A program made the translations under genes and the position numbers. Source: Elysia chlorotica (Eukaryota; Mollusca; Gastropoda; Plakobranchidae). Taken from it: 64,000 nucleotides of DNA. The stretch spans positions 587,160-651,159 of the forward strand of contig RQTK01000151.1 of NCBI GenBank assembly GCA_003991915.1. Direction: 5' to 3'. Within the stretch, counting starts at the first letter, position 1. Each line of letters starts with the position of its first letter. The notes beneath the pieces are model-generated. The model made no database searches, had not been told where the DNA came from, and saw only the letters and a list, made by a program, of their open reading frames with translations. Of this stretch, positions 1-12,915 are shown in pieces.

Positions 1-190
<190 letters not shown>

Positions 191-299
191 ATACAGATAA
201 AAAGGTAGAAAGTTATATATCTAGTTAAAATATAATGACAGTTCTTTGATAACGACGATAAATATCTGCGTTAGGTCATGTCAGGTTAAGTAGGATCTC

Positions 300-1215
300 A
301 TGTGATCTGCAGAGACGACGGCAAACAGTGCATCAGTGATCACCAGTGGTAAGTAGTAGGTGTCGGCAGTCGTATGCTCACGTCTGCTAGCTGCACTTTA
401 TCAGTGGCTTTCTTGGTTTTTGTTAGACTCCTTCACCATAACTTTATGTCTCGTGCTTGCTCTTTCCACGAGTCGCCGCTCTTACTCATGCTTCTCTTCA
501 GCATGTTCCTGTATGGCAGTCTCTGACTACCAGATGTCCGACTTCCTTGTTTCATCTCTGAAGTAGAGGAGGGACTTAGGAAAGTCTGTTATCATCCATG
601 CTGTACACATGTCCAGACCAGAGAAGCTGAACGGAGGCTATGAGAGCCTCAACACTGACGCACTTGGCTCTACGCAGCATTTCCACATCTGGGAGACGGT
701 CCTGCCATTTGTCATTTTGATGCAGAGTATTGCGATAAGGTGACGGAGCTGAGCTCTACTCAGAGCCTTGATATGTTTGCGGCAGTGAGTGCTGCATTCA
801 GTGGTAAAACCTAGAGCGGGTATGGCAAAACAGCAACAGAGCACACTTTCAATTTGTGGATATCGTGCTGGATCCAGTCTTTTCTGTAGAGATCCATATG
901 CCTTGTTTGCAGATTGCATGCGCCTTTCAACTTCGAGATAAATGCTGTTTGAACTTGTAACGGTCCTGCCAAGGTAGTAAATGATTTCGTCATTTTTAGG
1001 GCCTCCCCATACAACCCTATTGCCTCGGGCTCGTCGAACGATTCGGTTGGGGTTCGTACAGTAACCCTGTCTTTGATATAATATTGATTTTCAAGCCGAA
1101 CATGCTGGCTGCAGTGGCAAAGCCGTCAACGATTGTATGAATGTCTTCAGAGTTGTCGGTCACGGGAGCCGAGTCATCAGCGTAGAGTACTTCTCTGACG
1201 CATGGTGTTCTTTTA
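300..1215 (-). mobile_element. LINE reverse-transcriptase fragment (3' half)
   Basis: Read on the minus strand, the sequence gives VLYADDSAPVTDNSEDI with the RT catalytic box YADD at 1173-1184. Downstream follow YLGRTVTSSNS, ERRMQSANKAYGSLQKRL, and a CRKHIKALSRAQLRHLIAI segment. This order (YADD, YLG, A-x-x-A-Y/F-GxL, RRHIK-LE--QRHLR) is known from the RT C-terminal part of animal non-LTR retrotransposons. The reading moves between two frames and carries several interruptions, so it is a dead copy. It lacks everything upstream of the YADD box, which fits 5' truncation during target-primed insertion. The clade was not determined. Confidence 0.85.
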
Positions 1216-1237
1216 GCGTTTTACACAGCATGAGAGA

Positions 1238-1402
1238 ATTTGTGTATATATATCTTCGTGAAAACATTTGTATTTCGTAATTGTATAGTTTCTGAAAAGA
1301 CATAATTTTAAGTTTTAGCACGGTTCCAATTTATTTGTAATCCGTTAGCTTTGTCCATTCCACAATCCCCACAAGTCTGGCGGGTTCCCAACAAGTTCAT
1401 AA
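1238..1402. repeat. Dispersed repeat, copy 1
   Basis: This stretch aligns in the same orientation with 7826-7970. Shared blocks include ATAATTTT-AGTTTTAG, a CATCCCACAATC/CATTCCACAATC block, and GGTTTCCCAACAAGT at the end. The two are roughly 70 percent alike by eye. The repeat type is unknown. Confidence 0.6.
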
Positions 1403-1970
1403 TTGTAAAGCTAAACTAATAACCCAAATTGCTCAACTTTCTTTGACTTGTTTTTATTAGACCAGAAAAAAAAATCAAACTGTACAGGCCCTAATAACGT
1501 CGGCAAGCGGCCCTGCTGGTATATAATTCGATGGCTTAAGTTCGTCTAGGATAATTTTTCTTAAATACATGTACCAAAGATAATCTTGATTTCGGGTTAA
1601 GATTTTGTATCAAACCTTCCCTCAAAAGGGAGTAAAAATGATCTTAACTCAATTTTAAAACATTCTTTTTTTGCCGTTTTGAAAACAAAATCTGATCAGT
1701 TATTATCAATTCGATAGAGAAATAACATTTTTGAAAAAAAAATCATTATGCATTTGACTATTTTGGTGCATAGATTTGAATCTTTCTCTCCTCAATTTCT
1801 ATACTTGAAAAGAATCAATCATTGTTTAAGCGGTAGATACTTATCACATGCGTGATACATGTACATTATAATAATGAGATCAATCATCTTAATTTTCAAA
1901 TTCATTATAATATTCGTATAAAAAATTATGTCCGAATCACCAGTATTATCAGCTTGCCCAAGGATTCGAG

Positions 1971-2228
<258 letters not shown>

Positions 2229-2240
2229 TAGCGTCGTCGT

Positions 2241-2867
2241 CATAGTTACCAGTGCCATCAAGTCTTCGTAGCACTATTACTAGCCTACTAGTCATTTGCA
2301 TGAGTAACCATACATTACATTTTCTCTATTTTCTATTTGGTTGCTGCAATTTACCCGATATCTAAATTATTCCTCCATTTTCTCCCTATTGCCTTGTTTG
2401 TTGTTATGTCACTATAACAACATCATTCTCAAGGCATTGAAATAGAAACAAAGCAGCTATTCCTTAAAACTATTCTAAACATTTTCTATAATTTATAAAT
2501 GCAACGCTCTATCAAAGTTAAATAAAGCGAATCAATGGAGCCTGTTGATTTCATCATAGTTACCTAGTGCCATCAAGTCTTCGTAGCACTATTACTAGCC
2601 TACTAGCCATTTGCATGAGTAACCATACATTAAATTTTCTCTATTTTCTATTTGGTTGCTGCAATTTACCCGATATCTAAATTATTCCTCCATTTTCTCC
2701 CTTTTGCCTTGTTTGTTGTTATGTCACTATAACAACATCATTCTCAAGGCATTGAAATAGAAACAAAGCAGCTATTCCTTAAAACTATTCTAAGCATTTT
2801 CTATAATTTATAAATGCAACGCTCTCAACGTTAAATAAAGCGAATGAATGGAGCCTGTTGATTTCAA
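2241..2867. repeat. Tandem duplication, two units of about 313 bp
   Basis: Unit 1 (2241-2554) and unit 2 (2555-2867) start with CATAGTTACC and end with GCCTGTTGATTTCA. They differ at about ten positions by eye, including small indels. The duplication abuts the ATC microsatellite. No coding content was seen. Confidence 0.93.
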
Positions 2868-4950
2868 TGCCAAAATACGTGCGAATAGAGAAACCCAGCA
2901 TTCTAGCCTAAGCCTGTCAAGTCATTACCCTTGCGTGAACTTGATCAAGCAGGGATAGGTAATATTTTGTAGACGATCCAGCCATACACCTCGGATCAAG
3001 CCGAGATATTTGTTTTCGGCTAAGAGAGTGCATTTAATGAAAACCTGCAATTGGAATAGTTTGGACACAGACCGCAGGAGGTCTGAGTTACAATTAGATT
3101 AACAGTTCGATAAGTCTACAGAGGGATGTATAGAAACTCCCACTTCAAGGTCAAGTATGGCGTCAAAAACTGTGATTTGGCCAATTGCTTGATTTTGTCT
3201 AGCTTCTTAATTTGTTGAAAAGGGTCTGGAAATGATCGGATCCTAAACGTCGTAAATATGATACCATAAAAAGCGATTGCTTAATGTGAGCAGCTCTACA
3301 AAAGAACGCTAGGAAGATAATGTGGAAGAACCGAGGCCAAATCACTTATGTCAAAAGTAGTGGTTTCAATATCTCTAGATTTTTATAGTATAAAAAAACA
3401 TGGCACCTATGTGATAAGACTCTTTCCAGAAATTAAAAAAAAAAAATTGCATTTCTCCCTGTAGTAAATTATGCGAGCATTCCTAAACTCTTTGTATGTT
3501 CTCATTTCTTCCAGGAATCAAAAGTTTCCTCATTACTCGCAAACGTAGATATTGTATGCGAGAACCTCAAAACTAATGTTTACGAATTATTCAGTTTTAC
3601 AAATGATATAAGAAACGTCTCCTCAAATTTTGAGTACCGTCAGAACCAATTCTTTTGAAGGGATGTAGCTTGCGGTGTAGCGATTAAAACCTTTTTTCCT
3701 TTACATTAGCATATCTTATTTGAAAATTTTGTAATCATTGAGTCAGAGTTTGCATTGAATGGGTCATCAGCATATTGGACGTTTAGTTTAATAGGTTATT
3801 TTTAACCGAATCAGCAGAAATAACATATATAGCAGGGTTTTTTATAAGCCTGGTCATATGACTGTTACTCGCAGGGTAAAATACAAGTCCGCATATGGCA
3901 CGTCATAAAGATTTAAAATAGAAAAATTCGACCTCTATTGATATTCAATATGGGCTTGAATGTGAAATTTTAGTGCTATAGAATTTTGTTGTTGTTGACA
4001 ATTAGAAATTAAACAACTGTGAGATAACGTGTAAACAGAAAGGTGAATGGTCTAAAATGAGCATGTTTCTCCCTTACAAACAGCGCAAAATTGTATATAT
4101 AAAAATGTAGAGGAAATACAAGAACATTATTGAGACAAAACTAATAGCGACCTACAAACTGTTACGGTATGTTGAACAAGCTGACATAATCTAGAAATAT
4201 TATCTTAGAAAATAGCATTCTTGAAAAGCCTTGTTATTTTTGTTGTTTAACTATGGGACGTTATTTAGTGAAGTTTGTGCAAAATCGAATTTATTGTAAT
4301 AGTTCAAACACCTCTATAAGTGTCGCTTTTGTTGATGCTGTTCTTTTGTATATTTCTCTCTCCATCTTTGACATAACTTTAAGCTCGTCATTATGTTAAA
4401 CTAGACCTGGTTGTTGTGTGCACTTAGACGCTTCAACTCAAGATATTATTCAGACGTCAACAGCATGAACTGTATTATCCTCTTTAAAAAGTTGCTGCTT
4501 TTTGTTTTTTGTTTTTTTTTTACTTAATAGGGCACCAAAAGATGATATGGTTTTAATCACGCTAAGTGCACAAAGGTAATCCCTGAATCACCATTTATGC
4601 AAATTGGATGTTGCTAATCCATATCTGGTTCGCAACTTATTTTGATTTAGTGTTTTCTTTCTTTCTTAGAAGTGTTAGTTGAGGATCTTTAATAACCCCC
4701 TTCCCTTTCCCGCCCTCTACCGATTCTGCTCCCCATGTCACTATCAGGTTGAAGCCCCTTATATTGTATTTTTTACACAGAAGTTTATCTCTATGAGTAA
4801 CAGGTGTGGAATATAATGGGATGAACCTAGGAAATGAACTTAAATAAATAGGAAAATAGATGTGATTGACATTTCTTGCACCAGAAACTTATCTCGTTTT
4901 CGAATTAAGTCTTAGTTACACATTTTATACATCGCCGATTTTCCTATATA
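2868..4950. other. Non-coding AT-rich stretch, nothing recognised
   Basis: No reading frame with codon-like composition, no paired splice sites with family similarity and no clear repeat was found on either strand. A short (TA)n run lies at 4944-4967. Confidence 0.6.
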
Positions 4951-4967
4951 TATATATATATATATAT

Positions 4968-5135
4968 CACCTCCCCAGGGGATAGAGCGCAGGCCTAAAT
5001 TGTAAGATACCCAACTCGAGTTTTGAATCCCTCTCAAGCCACCTTGGTGTCATTTTAACGTGATCATTCAAATCTCAGGTATCCCGCTCTGCGTCCCGTC
5101 GCCTTATAGGATATTTAATATGTCAGAATTATTGG
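4968..5135 (+). repeat. Probable tRNA-derived SINE head
   Basis: The stretch contains GGGATAGAGCGCAGGCC (A-box-like) and, about 35 nt on, CGAGTTTTGAATCCCT (B-box-like), in the spacing of an internal pol III promoter. It follows a (TA)n run. A full tRNA fold was not recovered, so it is a SINE head and not a tRNA gene. Confidence 0.45.
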
Positions 5136-5765
5136 TTGGAAGACAACCAAAGAAGGCTCACGAGTTACGTCTCGCACAAGTTAGAACAAATTTACAAAAC
5201 TAGACATATCCAGGTGAACAAAAAAACACAACAAAAACAACCAAAAAACATGTCATATTTTAATGACCCACATATTCAACAATATTCTTTATCTTGAGTC
5301 ATAAATATTACATTTTCATTCCAAACATCACATTTAATTTTTTAAGAGGTGTGAAATGAAGATATATTTATATTTAGCTGTCTAAAAATCTCATTTTTCA
5401 TTTTCACAATTAGTCATCTTGTACATGTTTACAATAAATCAATATATTATTCTTGAGATGACTTGTTAAAAAGAGCAGATTCTCAGCAACAGTAGCATTT
5501 TTAGCACCACAATTCAATACTCATCCCTTGGAGAATCAGAAATGTCTAACCTCCTATAAGTCTATTGTAGAGTGGTTTCGTTCCTGTGGGTTTTATATTT
5601 TTTTCACTAACCACAATATACCGGTACTTAGCCAACCTTTCAAGTTTTATATAGATCTAGAACAGTCTCTGTTAACTTAGGCTCACTTGCTTGTGCAAAA
5701 ACCGCTATGGCTCATATTTGTCTTAAACAGCATTCGTCCCTTCTAATTTCAGTCCCTTTCTCTTC

Positions 5766-5771
5766 TTTATT
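5766..5771 (-). terminator. Candidate poly(A) signal of COMMD7 (AATAAA)
   Basis: TTTATT on the plus strand reads AATAAA on the minus strand, about 310 nt past the COMMD7 stop codon. Its use is inferred from position only; the region is AT-rich and chance matches are common. Confidence 0.35.
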
Positions 5772-6080
5772 CCTGTGCTAATAGCTATAGCCATTTCACC
5801 CCTTTTCCATATCTTAATTGCTGATAATTATGAATAAACTTCACAATACTTAAGTAATAAGGTTAGGAGAATTATGATTTCAAACATTTCTACCTTATAC
5901 AGCAGCAACAGCAAAACCTAAGCACACTCCATGATAATGCTGATCTCTTCAAAGCTCTAGTCCCTTTGTATGATGTCCAATAATAGGTATACTACAATTC
6001 AAGATAACAATAAGTGCTTTCACAAATGCTGAAACAGATGGCAGCTTGAAATTGAATATTTACACAGGAAGACAACAAAA

Positions 6081-7221
6081 TTAACCTAAAAATTCTAAAC
6101 TGTTTTTTGCTCTTTCCATCTCATGCAAAAATGAATAAAACTGTGGCAGCGTCAGCTCTGAAATAAAAAGAATGAAATAAAACTGTAGCAAAGTCATTAT
6201 CAAAGCTGTGTATTCTATTGATATTTTTCTTTTAATTGAAGTCTTTAGCCTACAACTAGTACAAGAAAAGGTTTTTTAAATCCTGAATGATCCCAAGCTA
6301 TAATCCAGTTGTTTAAAGCCACCCATGGGCTAGATGTTCAGTGATGTTTATTGTCAGTCCACATCAACAAATTCTTTAAATTCCACAACTGCCTTAGCAG
6401 AGGCTCTCTAAGCATAATAGATTTCCAAACTTCAACAAAATTCATTCTTTATTTATTCTAGCTATCTGAAAGTTATCTGTGTGTTATCCAGAAAACATCC
6501 GAAACTGCTGCAATCTTTACAATGATAATTGAAACGCTTGAAATTAGTTTACAGCTTGTCTGTACTCTCATAATCCTTTAAAAAAATTGCTATGTTCATT
6601 TTGAGATGGAAATATTTTTATACATTTTATACAAGTGTTCCACTCAATATTTTAAATTTTTTGTATTTGTAGTTCAGTGCGGATTCTACTTCTATATTTA
6701 AAATGAGTGAGATCAAGTTGCTATATAGGTTTCTTCTTAGAAAGGACCCTTGAAGACATCTAGTTAGCAAGAGATCAGGAAAAAAGGCAAACATACTAAA
6801 TTCAAATTTTTATACAATTTAGTTTTTAAAAACTGTTTTCACTTGGTGGTCTCAACAGTTTTAATGAAACTTCATAAGTAATATCATCGTATGTATCTCT
6901 GTATAATGCTTCATCATATATAAAAAAGAAGACACTATCAGCAACTGTTTATAAGTTAACATATCTTGTGACAGGTTGCTTACCGAGAAAAACATCTTTT
7001 GTTCCACTGCCGGTGTTAATCACAAGTTTCATCTAAAGACGATAAATATACAGAGTTAAATAACAAGCCAAATATAAAAAAATCTTTATGACAAATTTTT
7101 ATAAGTTATGGTGATATAATTATGGAAGCATATCGCATTACAATATTATATATTTAGCACCAGCTAAAGAAATAAGATAAATTAAACAAAGATTCAACAA
7201 CAACTACAGCAACAACAGAAA

Positions 7222-7256
<35 letters not shown>

Positions 7257-7322
7257 ATAATAATAATAATAATAATAAATGATTAAAGCTTTTTAACACT
7301 GTATTTTATAATTGTTGTAATA

Positions 7323-7389
<67 letters not shown>

Positions 7390-7420
7390 CGACGACAACG
7401 ACGACGACGATGACGATGAC

Positions 7421-7482
<62 letters not shown>

Positions 7483-10400
7483 TCTTATTAAAATGAAGCT
7501 AAGTCCAAAACTGATATGGTGAAGGGTTATTAGCAGAGTGACCAAAAAATTTTTTAAATGTCCGATGCATTAATTAAGTATCATAGATCGCTTTGGTCAT
7601 AATCTTTATGTTATGCAAACACTCTCCATTTTTCTCAGTTGAGCATATTGAGCTGAAACCTGAAAAGAAAACTCTCAGCCATCCAACATTTAAATGGACC
7701 AATAAGACGGAAGTCTAAATGTATGGATTTTGGACAGAAACAAATCTCAAAAGGAAGTTTAGTTGGGCTTGTTCAGTAGTTTAGTTAAATAGTTTCCAAG
7801 TCCCTGTGTCTACAATTTATTTTTTGTGAAGACATTTTTTAAATTCATAATGGCTTCTTACCTTATCTGATGAAATATAATTTTGAGTTTTAGTACACCA
7901 CACATTCATCAGTAATTTTGTCGGCTTTAACCATCCCACAATCTCCACTAATTTCGTGGTTTCCCAACAAGTAATAATAATAAGAATAATAGTACATTAT
8001 AAATGCAGATGTAAAAAGTTGCATTATAATTATGTCCATCCTAAAAACAGCATGTAATTCGTTTATCACTGCAGCTTATAAGTTTATACAAAAGTTTACA
8101 ATTTATGTCTTCTATAAACATGGAGACACATTAAATCAAATAAGAGTATTCATTACACTTGATTTACGCGTTGCCACCATGAAAGATTTTAGCATTTTCA
8201 TTTTTATTCTTTTTCATCTCTGCTTTATCTTCTTAGGCTTCATAGTTAAAATGATGATAGCATCGTGCACCTACCTGTAAAAAGGTATTGCCAACTTTAC
8301 TGAGTTCACTGGTAGATGCTGTCACTGGAAAAATACAAAGATCAAGATGGATTTTTTTTAAAGGTATAATTGCAATATAATGTTAATCAGTGATTATGGT
8401 GACAAAAAGTGAAAAAGGAGGAAAAGTTTTTGCGGACCACCCAAATAGCTATTTTTCATTTTGAAAATACCAATTTAAAGTCACTTTGCATGTAAGTGGT
8501 GAAAGAGACATTTTAATTGAAAGACAAAAGGCTGAAGATTGCAAATCTGCAATAATTTTTATTCTATCTTTATTAGTTCAAAACATATGAATTTGAAAAA
8601 AAAAAATGCCATTTCATGAAAGGAGGAAAGGCAGAAAAAAAATAGTAGCAAGGTCAAAATCACAGATTTCTGCAAATCTGCAAACAATTAAGATAAGCAA
8701 ATATTAACAAGGACCAATCAAATGGTCCAACATTTTAAACCCATCAATTAAGCTGTTTGTGGTACCCAGTTCAAGTTTATAGCATGGAACACATTCCACA
8801 CTTACACGCAAAAGTGCCTTATGCAACTTGGGTTTAGGATAAACAATTCAGAGTTTATAAGCGTACACTCAAACTTCCACTAAACATCTACCAAAAACTA
8901 ATTCAGAATTTGAAAGCCTGCCACCAAACTTCCACTCAATGTCCATCCACAAACAATTCAGAATTTGAAAGCACACGCCAAAACTTCTACTCAATGTCCA
9001 CCCACAAACAATTCAGAATTTGAAACCTTACCCCCAAACTTCCACTCAATGTCCATCAAAAAACAATTCAGAATTTTAAAGCCTACCCCCAAACTTCCAC
9101 TCAATGTCCACCCACAAACAATTCAGAATTTTAAAGCTTACCCCAAAACTTCCACTCAATGTCCACCCACAAACAATTCAGAATTTGAAAGCACACGCAC
9201 AAACACACACTCAATGTTCACCCACAAACAATTCAGAATTTGAAAGCCTACCCCCAAACTTCCACTCAATTCCACCCAAAAACAATTCACAATTTGAAAG
9301 CCTACCCCCAAACTTCTACTCAATGTCCATCCACAATCAGAATTTGAAAGTACACGCCCAAACTTCCACTCAATGTTCACCCACAAACAATGCAGAATTT
9401 GAAAGCCTACCTCCAAACTTCCATTCAATGTCCACCAACTGGTTGACCATCAGCGTCTGACTCAGCGCCCCCCGAGACAGGAGGAACAGGTTATCCTCAA
9501 ACTTGCGGGAGGCAGACGCCGCCTTGGTGGAAGACAGACCTTATAGAAGAGAGGATAAGGATAGAAAGACGCACATTAAAAACAATATCATTTTATGGTG
9601 CATTGTTAGACGCTTTTAAATGAGAATTTCAACAAATCATTTACCATCTAAAAAACATTTTTACATTTTGTTACTTACGGGAACAAAACATTACTTTCAA
9701 ACGTATTGACTTTTTTTTAATGATTTGTTACAGCAAATCAACAATATTTAGTTGTGTATTTAAGACTCTCCCTCAAATGTATTGGTTCTTTTAGCTTCTT
9801 TTCTCATTTAGGTGCTCTTGTTTTTAAGATTTGATGTTATTTTATATAGATCTTACTAAAAGTAAAGTTAATCCTATTAATAGAGTTTTAGCTTTAGCTT
9901 TTTCATTTTTTTTTTTAAGCTCTGTCAATAAAAGTTAACTAGCGTTCACCTTAAACAAATCTTAGTTTTGACAGTTGTTGGATCATGTTAGGACGCAAGG
10001 ACTAACAAAATAAACAAAAAAACACTTTTTGGAAATTACTAACCCAAATTCTCAAAGTCTTCTTGTAATTGAGCTCCTGTAAGACTTTTCTTCAGAGCAG
10101 CTGGAGTGCACATCAAGTCATGTAGAATAAGTAGAAAACAAACTTATATAAAAAGCCATTAAAGATTACAAGAAAACACTTCACATTTCTGTTTAACGTA
10201 AGACATGAATTCAGTAAAAGACTGTCTACATCAGGTGAACTCTGGGAACAAATTATAAACTTACACAACTGGTGCGGATTTGACTGAACTTGTAGAACAA
10301 GGGGGAGAATTGGCACAAGTGGTACAGCGTTTTTTCCCCAAAAGTGAGGTCCCTGGATTGGAACCCACAACCAACTAAAAATTTAATTGATCGAATCCAT

Positions 10401-12915
10401 CCCCTACTGGTTGGATCAGCGTCAGAATAATGTAACCGGATGAGACAGGAGCCATGGTATTCCCGCACTATCTCTGTGTGGCAGAGTATTGGGAAACATC
10501 CAAAAGTTTGCCTATATAGTGCTGATGTTGGACACTACGCAACAGTTAAAAATAAAAAAAATTTTTATAACATATTCTTGTTTCAACTTTTTTTTTCCAG
10601 AATACTTCATTCATATAATTCTCTATAATTTAAAAATTAACTGGAAAACTTTCAATTCTGTACAAAGATTTGTTTTTAGTACTCAGAGTGAGTCAGACCA
10701 AAGATCTCTCGCACCAACTTACACATGGGTGAAAAAGTGGGATTTTGTTGGTTGTTTTTTTTGCTTTTTTCTCCCATAATTTTCTAATCACAACTCAGAA
10801 CATCTTGAAAAACACCAAAGCCATTATCTGAAAATCAAAAAGCATAATATGATGGGCTTTCCATGCCATGTAAAGTATTTCCAGGATACATTCAACACTG
10901 ACACATTCTTTGATATTTCATTATAAGGTTATTGTTTGGAATTTTGAGGGCAAATCTTAAAGACATTCTCACCATTTGGTAAATACACCAAGCTCTTAAA
11001 GACATTCTTCAAGGCTCCAGCCCCAACGCCTGCACTGTCAGCAAACTTCTCCAACTGCTGCATTAATCGAGACGACTAGTAGAGAGAGAGAAGAAAGAAA
11101 CAAAGATCTTTTTAAGTTAAGGGCAAATTATCATGCAAAAAAAAAAAAGTATTAACAAATTGAGATTTAATAACAACAACAAAAAAAGGTGAATTTATAA
11201 AACCTATGGTCATCTTCAGTGGACTGCTAGTAGTTTTCAAAATCATCAAAATGGAATTCTATCCCTTAAAGTTAAATTTATGTCCATTAATTGATAAAGT
11301 GAATAAATTGTCAGCAATCATCTCAGAGGCAATTACTTTATATATCAAACCCAAAGAACAATCACAAAAGTACATGTTTAAAAAGAATAAGTTGTTTTTT
11401 AGTGTTTCTAAGTATTTGTAAAATACCACTGCTATGATTTCCATTTTCCAAAATGTTTCCTCAGAAAATACATTTCAAAACTGCACAAAAGTAAAAACGA
11501 TCCATTTTACCTTGCTTGGTTCCAGGAGAAACTGGAAAGAAAACTGTACCAACTGATCAAAGAGCTGAGAAAAAAATGGTGGACATAGTTGTTATTTTTT
11601 TTTTTTAAACAATTATTTATTTTATATTTACAATAATAGATCATTTGAAAATCAAAAGCTCCTAATGTGAAACAATGTGTAAAGCTATTTAAATAACTAT
11701 CTATGTTTCTGTGTAACCAACAAATACTTCCTCTCTTCAACTCAATGCATTTTAATACCAGAAACCAAAACACTTGTCTTTGTGGAAAATTGAAAGAGTG
11801 GTCTGATTCTTACATTTTCAACATCGCTAAATTCAACTATCTGATTTTTGCATTCAGTGTCTCTTTTACGCAGTCAAAAATAAGAAGTACATTGTACATC
11901 TAAACATCATGGGGAGTGGCGAATAGGCAAATTTGAGGACGTACAATGTAGGTGGGCTAGGCACGAAGGGATAACAACAAAATGTATGTAGGCAAACAGT
12001 TTTACAGCTTCCCACTGTAAGATCAATAGCCTACGGATTTTGCAACACTATCCTACAACTTGGGCTGTGTTGGCCTGGACACCATTTTGTATTGATCCTC
12101 CCCTCAAAGCTTTAAGCACATGTTAATTTTGTAGAGATGCTGATTTAGAAGGTGTAGACTCAAATTAAGCAACTCTATGCTGGCAAGAATGATTCTGTTG
12201 GAGCAAGAGATATTGTAAGTGGAGTGAATGTTCTGTGTGGTATGGGGAAAGGAGGACTTAATGTGCAATTAAAGCTATCCTTTGATATGAGACAGGTACA
12301 TGCTACTGCCATGAAAGACAGAGGAGTGTGGTGTAATATTGTAAGTAGTATCAGTTGGATTCTCCTCGAGAGGCACTTTGGTGCAGTCTGATAAGTGAAC
12401 AGATATTAGAGTGACTTTGTGGGCTCTATTAACTGGTTCTTTAGAGAATCATGAAGCATATGACGTGGACATGCTGTCTATTATATCTAGTTCAGGGTTC
12501 AGGGTTATATTTTTCCTTCTAGAACGCCTTTGCTGCTAATGGAGCATTCTTCTTTTCCTTATTGTTCGGTATTACATCTCAAATTCAATACATTGAATAT
12601 CATTGGCACATTTGATTGCTTCCAGGTGTGGTTCACAGACCCTTACAGGCATTATAATTTTTATTTATTGCTCCTAGATGTATCTGCATGATGTCTTACA
12701 ATTTAGACCTACATAGAGAAATGGTAAGATGCCACGCCCCCATCCCTAAAGACACTAGATTCTAGATCTAGCTTTATCTTGCGTTTACTTTCATTGTTAA
12801 AAGCTTCAAAGTAAACTTGATATGCAATTACCTCATCGGGAAATTTGTTTAAGGATTGGAAGTCACTGAACATCGAGTCGGGTGGTGTTTCCTTCGTGAA
12901 GTGAAAATTCGCCAT
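6081..12915 (-). CDS. COMMD7: COMM domain-containing protein 7
   Basis: Eight coding exons, read right to left: 12915-12832, 11564-11511, 11075-10973, 10100-10044, 9539-9411, 8324-8275, 7032-6984, 6157-6081. All junctions are GT-AG, phases agree, and the total is 603 nt, 200 aa, the same length as human COMMD7. The start MANFHFTKETPPDS aligns with the COMMD7 N-terminus, as do LLEPSK, KSLVYLPNG and ALKKSLTGAQ. The C-terminal COMM domain begins near residue 131 (NQLVDIEWKFG, Trp139) and ends LTLPQFYSFLHEMERAKNS. The ATG at 12915 sits in AAAATGGCG, a good Kozak context and also a YY1-like site. COMMD proteins form the hetero-decameric ring of the Commander complex, which recycles endosomal cargo; COMMD7 has also been linked to NF-kB control. 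Intron 5 holds a minisatellite derived from the exon 5 end. It is transcribed in the same direction as ALKBH1 upstream, but they are 3 kb apart. Confidence 0.94.
7221..7480. repeat. Trinucleotide microsatellites (ACT)n, (ATA)n and (GAT/GAC)n
   Basis: An ACT array passes into ATA at 7221-7280. After about 40 bp, a GAT array with GAC interruptions runs from 7317 to 7455 and ends in ATA repeats. All lie within COMMD7 intron 6. The serine-rich frame here is a repeat product. Confidence 0.96.
7826..7970. repeat. Dispersed repeat, copy 2
   Basis: Diverged copy of the element at 1238-1402, same orientation, inside COMMD7 intron 6. It ends with GGTTTCCCAACAAGT followed by an AT-rich (TAA)n tail, as retroposed repeats often do. 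Confidence 0.55.
8838..9436 (-). repeat. Minisatellite made from COMMD7 exon 5 end plus splice donor
   Basis: About 11 units of 51-56 bp lie in COMMD7 intron 5. On the minus strand a typical unit reads ATTGAGTGGAAGTTTGGGG, then GTAGGCTTTCAAATTCTG, then AATTGTTTGTGGGTGGAC. The rightmost unit is the real exon 5/intron 5 junction (coding IEWKFG, donor GT at 9410-9409), so the array grew outward from the gene's own splice site. Units with an intact GTAGG or GTAAG donor lie with their G at 9305, 9251, 9141, 9086 and 9031. Others have lost it by change to GCGTGTGC-like sequence. The leftmost units are the most diverged. It is not a CRISPR array: there are no unique spacers. Confidence 0.93.
10298..10545 (+). 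repeat. tRNA-derived SINE, family 1, copy A
   Basis: Shares with copies B-E a core reading GTTGG-TC-G-GTCA, then ATGT-ACCGGATGAGACAGGAG, and a 3' part reading TATATAGTGCTGATGTTGGAC. The 5' head (GGCACAAGTGGTACAGCG, then CTGGATTGGAACCCAC) has A- and B-box-like spacing. It lies within COMMD7 intron 3. Confidence 0.8.

Noticed and set aside
8838-9436. Regular 55-bp repeats considered as a CRISPR-like array
   Set aside because: There are no unique spacers, the whole unit repeats, and the host is a eukaryote.
8965-9460. Overlapping repeat-rich open frames on both strands
   Set aside because: They come from the exon-derived minisatellite, whose unit stays open in several frames. Only the right-hand end on the minus strand is real coding sequence.
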